Assembly (NCBI GenBank): GCA_013140415.1
Contig: JABFSW010000116.1
Span: 1-10,152 of the forward strand
DNA length: 10,152 bases
Reading direction: 5' to 3'
DNA from: Nitrosarchaeum sp.
Lineage (GTDB): Archaea; Thermoproteota; Nitrososphaeria; Nitrososphaerales; Nitrosopumilaceae
Below the pieces are notes generated by a model, which was not told the DNA's origin, made no database searches, and worked only from the letters and a program-made list of their open reading frames with translations. The position numbers and the translations under genes are program-made. Positions 7,418-10,152 of this stretch are shown here, in pieces; within the stretch, counting starts at the first letter, position 1; each line of letters starts with the position of its first letter.

Positions 7418-8763
7418 TTTGTTGCCTCCCTTAGTGCTTGAAGCATAGCTCCAGCTTTATGTTCAGTTTCTTTGAATTCGTTTTCTGCAATAGAGTCTGA
7501 GACAATTCCTGCCCCTGATTGCACAAATCCCTTGTTACCGTTTATGAATATACTTCTAATTGCAATCGCAAAATCGCAGCATCCATTAAATGAAAAATAT
7601 CCTACTGCTCCTGCATATGGTCCTCTTGCCTCGGATTCTAATTCATCAATTATCTCCATGGCTCTGACTTTTGGAGCCCCTGATACAGTTCCTGCTGGAA
7701 AAACTGCCTTAAATGCATCAAACATGTCGTTTTCAGGCGCCAAATTGCCTACAACATGTGTTACTATATGCTGTACATGGCTGAATCGCTTTATCTGCAT
7801 TAATTCCTCAGTGTGTACCGTTCCATACTTGCATACTCTGCCTATGTCGTTTCTTCCCAAATCAACTAACATAGTATGCTCTGCTAACTCTTTTTCATCA
7901 TGGAGTAGTTCATCAGCTAACTGTTTGTTTTTCTCCTCATCATCTGTAATTTTTCTAGTTCCTGCAATTGGGAATGTTTCTACTTTGTCATTTGTGATTC
8001 TTACTAACATTTCAGGTGATGCTCCAATGATTGTTTTGCTATCTTGTTTTAAATGATACATGTATGGTGATGGATTTAGTCTTCGTAGTGTTTTGTATAG
8101 TGTTAGATTATCTCCATGTGTATCAAACGTAAACTTTCTAGATAATACCACTTGGAAAATATCTCCATCATGAATGTACTGTTTTGCCTTGTTTACGATA
8201 TTTGAGAATTTTTCTTGGTTCATGTTAGGTATTATTTCTGTTGCTTTAAAACCCCCAAATGAATCACCACTCATTTTAAACTGTTCAAATCTATTTTGAT
8301 TATGATAAAAATAAAATAATTTCTTGTGTAGATTATCATATAATATGCCGTCATCATAAATTCCAAACTCCATTAATGGCTGTGGTGAATCATGAGTATC
8401 TGGAATATTTTCTACCAGTCTGATTGCATCATAATTTACAACACCTACTGCACCACCCAGATATCTATAACTTTGATCTTCTGATTTTCCTAGTAGTTTT
8501 TTTAACTCCTTAAACGGATCATTTGTTTGGATAGTTTCAGTTTTACCATCTCTTGTGATTTCTACTTTGTCTGAGTATCCTTTAAGAATTATTTTGGGGT
8601 CAAATCCCATTACAGATGTTTCAGCTAGTATTTCTGGACCTGTTAGTGATTCAAAGAGAAATGAATGTGAATAGTTTCTAGAAATTTTATTGTATATTTG
8701 AAATTGATTTTCAGATAACTCTAGTGGTATTACTTTCGGCTGAGAATTTCCAAAGGTGTCCAC
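7414..8763 (-). CDS. trpE: Anthranilate synthase component I, GTG start
   Basis: TrpE converts chorismate plus ammonia to anthranilate and pyruvate, the committed step. At 449 residues it is a compact archaeal-type TrpE. The N-terminal FLFES (35-39; LLES elsewhere) with NPSPYM (230-235) forms the expected tryptophan feedback site. The chorismate-binding domain has HDGDIFQVVLSRKF, GASPEML, PIAGTRKI, H296 in EHTMLVDLGRNDIGRV, FPAGTVSGAPKVRAMEII, GPYAGAVGYF, and the Mg-binding SIAENEFKETEHKAGAML. The start is GTG at 8763, about 4 nt from the transcription start predicted from the TATA box at 8790-8797; an ATG at 8767 is out of frame. It heads a six-gene operon and overlaps trpG by 4 nt. Feedback inhibition is inferred from the conserved site. 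Confidence 0.97.
   Translation of the reverse strand: MDTFGNSQPKVIPLELSENQFQIYNKISRNYSHSFLFESLTGPEILAETSVMGFDPKIILKGYSDKVEITRDGKTETIQTNDPFKELKKLLGKSEDQSYRYLGGAVGVVNYDAIRLVENIPDTHDSPQPLMEFGIYDDGILYDNLHKKLFYFYHNQNRFEQFKMSGDSFGGFKATEIIPNMNQEKFSNIVNKAKQYIHDGDIFQVVLSRKFTFDTHGDNLTLYKTLRRLNPSPYMYHLKQDSKTIIGASPEMLVRITNDKVETFPIAGTRKITDDEEKNKQLADELLHDEKELAEHTMLVDLGRNDIGRVCKYGTVHTEELMQIKRFSHVQHIVTHVVGNLAPENDMFDAFKAVFPAGTVSGAPKVRAMEIIDELESEARGPYAGAVGYFSFNGCCDFAIAIRSIFINGNKGFVQSGAGIVSDSIAENEFKETEHKAGAMLQALREATK
7425..7430 (-). promoter_or_regulatory. Ribosome binding site of trpG
   Basis: GGGAGG on the minus strand, inside the last codons of trpE, lies 7 nt before the trpG ATG (7415-7417). It is among the strongest ribosome sites in the operon, consistent with coupled, balanced synthesis of the two anthranilate synthase subunits. 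Confidence 0.6.
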
Positions 8764-8789
8764 CCATAAACAAAATTTTACTCGTTTAT

Positions 8790-8797
8790 TATTTAAA
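8790..8797 (-). promoter_or_regulatory. TATA box of the trp operon
   Basis: TTTAAATA on the minus strand, centred about 30 bp before the trpE GTG, predicts a start near 8767 and so an almost leaderless trpE message. A leader this short leaves no room for a bacterial-type attenuator or T-box, so control is more likely at initiation, through sites such as the palindrome just upstream. Confidence 0.6.
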
Positions 8798-8805
8798 TTG
8801 ATGAG

Positions 8806-8819
8806 GTGGCTTTAGCCAC
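8806..8819. promoter_or_regulatory. Palindrome GTGGCTTTAGCCAC, candidate trp operator
   Basis: Six-base arms GTGGCT and AGCCAC flank a 2-bp centre, giving a dyad suited to a dimeric regulator. It begins 9 bp upstream of the trpE TATA box and also lies in the upstream region of the divergent gene at 8880. It is GC-rich against an AT-rich background. Binding is inferred from position and symmetry only. Confidence 0.45.
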
Positions 8820-8826
8820 AATCTAT

Positions 8827-8845
8827 TACGGTATGGTACGGTACC
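8827..8845. repeat. Phased TACGGTA repeat and GGTAC-G-GTACC dyad next to TATA box
   Basis: TACGGTA occurs at 8827-8833 and 8837-8843, exactly 10 bp apart, and the second copy forms part of the dyad GGTACGGTACC (8835-8845). The dyad ends one base before the TATA box of the plus-strand gene, covering its BRE position. This suggests a regulator that competes with or recruits TFB. Confidence 0.4.
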
Positions 8846-8846
8846 T

Positions 8847-8854
8847 TTATATGA
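8847..8854 (+). promoter_or_regulatory. TATA box of the 62-residue zinc protein gene
   Basis: TTTATATG is a near-consensus archaeal TATA box centred about 29 bp before the ATG at 8880, predicting a start 2-4 nt upstream of that codon. It supports the first ATG over the internal one at residue 9. Confidence 0.6.
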
Positions 8855-8879
8855 TAATTCAACGTATATTCCGTGAGCC

Positions 8880-9068
8880 ATGCAGAGGACAAAATCAACA
8901 CTGATGCAAGATCTATACTTTAAAAAAATATCTGAAATAAGATCAAGTGTCTCTGAAGTAGAGTGCTATATTTGCGGCAAAGGACTACAAGATGGATATC
9001 GTATAACTGCCAAGACCCTATCAAATGGAATGGCATTATTTTGTAATGTACATTATTCATTACAATGA
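8880..9068 (+). CDS. 62-residue zinc-binding protein divergent from trpE
   Basis: The product has a charged N-terminal helix (MQRTKSTLMQDLYFKKISEI) and a metal site C29-Y-I-C32-G, 22 residues, then C55-N-V-H58-Y, i.e. CxxC...CxxH, a treble-clef or zinc-ribbon-like layout. There is no signal peptide or membrane segment, so it is cytosolic. I do not recognise the family. It is transcribed away from the trp operon from a strong TATA box and shares the palindrome/repeat region with trpE, so the two may be co-regulated or it may act on the shared region; this is a guess from position. A T-run (9082-9087) follows the stop. The reading frame and promoter are convincing. Confidence 0.78.
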   Translation: MQRTKSTLMQDLYFKKISEIRSSVSEVECYICGKGLQDGYRITAKTLSNGMALFCNVHYSLQ

Positions 9069-9081
9069 TAATTCAAATGTA

Positions 9082-9087
9082 TTTTTT
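9082..9087 (+). terminator. U-tract after the 62-residue gene
   Basis: ATTTTTTGTTTG follows 13 nt after the TGA-less TAA/TGA region of the gene's 3' end and gives six consecutive U, a plausible archaeal terminator before the next promoter at about 9130. Confidence 0.35.
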
Positions 9088-9128
9088 GTTTGTAATTACT
9101 GATTCAAATTTCCTTGTAAAAGGCATTT

Positions 9129-9152
9129 GATATAGTGGTTTGATCAAGATCA
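9129..9152 (+). promoter_or_regulatory. Promoter and dyad of the 26-residue membrane peptide gene
   Basis: A TATA-like GATATAGT (9129-9136) sits about 24 bp before the ATG at 9156. Between them is the dyad TGATC-AA-GATCA (9141-9152), covering the expected start site, where a bound regulator would block initiation. Both are read by eye. Confidence 0.4.
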
Positions 9153-9155
9153 TCT

Positions 9156-9236
9156 ATGTCTAGAAATGGCGTGCTGATAATACTTGGTGGCATTTTGTTA
9201 ATCATCATGGGGTTGAAGCTAATGGGTGCTTTCTAA
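9156..9236 (+). CDS. 26-residue single-span membrane micropeptide
   Basis: ATG at 9156 opens 26 codons ending in TAA (9234-9236). The peptide has a short polar start (MSRNG), one hydrophobic span with a Gly-Gly (VLIILGGILLIIMG, residues 6-19) and a short end with one Lys (LKLMGAF), the layout of a small single-pass membrane protein. It carries its own TATA-like element, and a strong hairpin starts one base after the stop, followed by a U-tract. These flanking signals make it more than a chance frame. Its function is unknown; such peptides often modulate a larger membrane protein, but no partner is evident here. It is convergent with the membrane-anchored zinc ribbon gene. Confidence 0.55.
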   Translation: MSRNGVLIILGGILLIIMGLKLMGAF

Positions 9237-9237
9237 T

Positions 9238-9280
9238 CCTAAATAGTTTGGAACTATCTTAGGGAGTTTGAATCTTTTTT
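9238..9280 (+). terminator. Strong hairpin and U-tract after the micropeptide gene
   Basis: CCTAA-ATAGTT (9238-9248) pairs with AACTAT-(C bulge)-TTAGG (9252-9263) around a 3-nt TGG loop: 11 pairs with one bulged C. CTTTTTT (9274-9280) follows on the plus strand. The hairpin overlaps the stop codon of the opposing gene (9254-9256), so it could end both transcripts; only the plus side has the U-run. Confidence 0.55.
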
Positions 9281-9439
9281 ACAAAATGGACAAATCAGTG
9301 AATTTGTTTTGCGTCCACATGCTATGCACTGCTTTGTATTTCCAACATGACCTGTCGTATTTGAGCTTCGAATTAATTTTATTATGATAAAGACAATGAC
9401 TACAGCGACTCCAACAGTAATGATGATTCCAAGTACCAT
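9254..9439 (-). CDS. Membrane-anchored zinc ribbon protein
   Basis: The 61-residue product starts with a hydrophobic helix (VLGIIITVGVAVVIVFIIIK, residues 2-21) followed by a positively charged edge (KLIRSS), which favours an N-out, C-in anchor. After a short linker comes a compact zinc ribbon with C38/C41 (CIACG) and C50/C53 (CPFC), CxxC-x8-CxxC. The pattern is that of a small ribbon held at the inner membrane face; partner and role are unknown. The ATG at 9439 has a possible TATA (GATAAAAG, about 9470-9477) some 35 bp upstream, so it is probably a separate unit from the glycosyltransferase gene upstream of it. Confidence 0.75.
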   Translation of the reverse strand: MVLGIIITVGVAVVIVFIIIKLIRSSNTTGHVGNTKQCIACGRKTNSLICPFCKKDSNSLR

Positions 9440-9486
9440 GTTATTTGTATGTCTTATTACTATTCAAACCTTTTATCTAATTTTTT

Positions 9487-9491
9487 AAAAA
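9487..9491 (-). terminator. U-tract after the glycosyltransferase-GtrA gene
   Basis: Seven bases past the TAG stop the minus strand has TTTTT, in the palindromic run TTTTTTAAAAAT. It is likely the end of this transcript, as the next gene has its own TATA-like box just beyond. Confidence 0.35.
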
Positions 9492-9497
9492 TGACGT

Positions 9498-10152
9498 CTA
9501 ACTCCAAATTTTTTCTTTAAACGTCCATTTTTTATTTAAAATAAAATTGCTAAATGCTGCAGTCGCAACTGCTAACACTAGTGCAACCGGATAGGACACA
9601 CTTAGCTCATCGACTAAATAATACACCATTCCAAGCTGAACTACTGCACCAATAGAGCTAAATCCTGCAAACTTGCCGTACTGAATGGCGGTTATTTTTG
9701 CAGTAAAATCTCTATCCTCAAATGTCCAATATTTATTCAAAAAGAAATTACTGGTAATTGAAAACATGATTCCCAGTATGGTTGCATGAATATACCATAT
9801 GTCCAAACTTGTTGTAAACAAAATAGATGTAAGATAATTAATTCCTAGTCCACACGCACCAACTGAAAAAAATCTTGCAGCCTTTGATACAAATCTGACT
9901 GATGATCTTGTTTCCTTTTGCTGTTCTTTTTTTCCATATCTGTAAAGATTTCCTACTGCATGAATGTATTCCAAAATGATTTTTGTTCCAAGCTTACTTT
10001 TTCCATTTTCTCTATCCGAAAATGTATATGGAATTTCCTTTATTGATACACCTTTTATCTTTACAATCATCTCCAAGAGAATCTTGTAGCATATTGCATC
10101 AACGTTGATTCTTTTGATTATGTCTTTGTTAAATGCAAAAAATCCTGACATT
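9498..10152 (-). CDS. Polyprenyl-phosphate glycosyltransferase (DPM1-like) with C-terminal GtrA domain, 5' end outside window
   Basis: The 217 residues visible are the C-terminal part of a longer protein. The Met at 10151 is internal: MSGFFAFNKDII is the conserved (D)xMSGFF region of dolichol-phosphate mannosyltransferase-like GT2 enzymes, followed by CYKILLEM and IPYTFSDRENGKSKLG. The catalytic Asp motifs lie beyond the window edge. Residues about 92-217 are a GtrA-like four-helix membrane domain (spans near 92-112, 118-138, 157-180, 187-207) with two matching repeats, SNFFLNKYWTF (134-144) and SNFILNKKWTF (201-211), showing internal duplication. The enzyme probably loads a sugar onto polyprenyl phosphate, and the GtrA part may anchor it or help flip the lipid, in surface or protein glycosylation. 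The sugar is not known. Confidence 0.88.
   Translation of the reverse strand, partial: MSGFFAFNKDIIKRINVDAICYKILLEMIVKIKGVSIKEIPYTFSDRENGKSKLGTKIILEYIHAVGNLYRYGKKEQQKETRSSVRFVSKAARFFSVGACGLGINYLTSILFTTSLDIWYIHATILGIMFSITSNFFLNKYWTFEDRDFTAKITAIQYGKFAGFSSIGAVVQLGMVYYLVDELSVSYPVALVLAVATAAFSNFILNKKWTFKEKIWS

Noticed and set aside
7472..8056. 194-codon open frame on the plus strand inside trpE
   Set aside because: It is antisense to the strongly conserved trpE core, Ser/Ala/Pro-rich in the way mirror frames are, with no domain features and no promoter of its own.
8765..8767. ATG just upstream of trpE as a possible start
   Set aside because: It is out of frame with trpE by one base; the in-frame GTG at 8761-8763 is used instead.
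8764..8800. Leader-peptide attenuator or T-box for trpE
   Set aside because: The predicted transcription start is only a few bases before the GTG, leaving no leader RNA to fold.
1..10152. CRISPR array, tRNA, rRNA, insertion sequence or toxin-antitoxin pair
   Set aside because: No repeated spacer-type units, no T-loop/acceptor patterns, no transposase-like frame and no recognisable toxin were seen on either strand.

Overview
This AT-rich window (by eye roughly one third G+C) looks like the chromosome of an ammonia-oxidising archaeon of the Nitrososphaerota/Thaumarchaeota, most likely Nitrosopumilus-like. The signs are archaeal TATA boxes about 26 bp upstream of start codons with little or no leader, GGTGA/GGAG-type ribosome binding sites at internal operon genes, archaeal-type CTP synthase and Trp enzymes, a polyprenyl-phosphate glycosyltransferase fused to a GtrA domain, and many tiny Cys/His-rich proteins. 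The lineage is an inference from protein style; no rRNA is present.

Layout. Positions 1-336 (+) hold the 3' end of a winged-helix regulator. Positions 363-575 (-) hold a 47-residue zinc-binding protein and, upstream in the same frame, a 17-codon open frame split from it by two stop codons. Positions 625-2274 (-) are pyrG (CTP synthase), followed by a hairpin plus U-tract terminator. Positions 2275-2490 are non-coding, with the pyrG promoter, a phased direct repeat and an unexplained 10-bp inverted repeat around a G-rich loop. Next come a two-finger C2H2 protein (2489-2773, -) and a divergent 28-residue zinc ribbon (2928-3014, +). Positions 3037-8763 (-) are a complete-looking tryptophan operon, trpE-trpG-trpD-trpC-trpB-trpA, except that trpF is absent. 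The trpE promoter region (8764-8879) is shared with a divergent 62-residue zinc-binding protein and contains a palindrome and a helically phased repeat. The rest holds a 26-residue membrane peptide (9156-9236, +) with a strong hairpin after it, a membrane-anchored zinc ribbon (9254-9439, -), and the C-terminal part of a glycosyltransferase-GtrA fusion (9498-10152, -).

How the genes work together. TrpE/TrpG make anthranilate from chorismate and glutamine, TrpD adds phosphoribose, TrpC closes the indole ring and TrpA/TrpB make tryptophan. The TrpF isomerase step between TrpD and TrpC must be supplied from elsewhere. All six genes overlap their neighbours (4 nt at four junctions, 14 nt at trpB/trpA), so translation is probably coupled and the operon probably has a single promoter upstream of trpE. 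pyrG makes CTP and has its own promoter.

I do not see a defence island, integrated element or CRISPR array. The most unusual property is the density of very small, separately promoted, probable zinc-binding proteins (five in 10 kb, four under 65 residues), two of which are too short for ordinary gene calling, plus the micropeptide with its own hairpin and the unexplained inverted repeat at 2413-2474.
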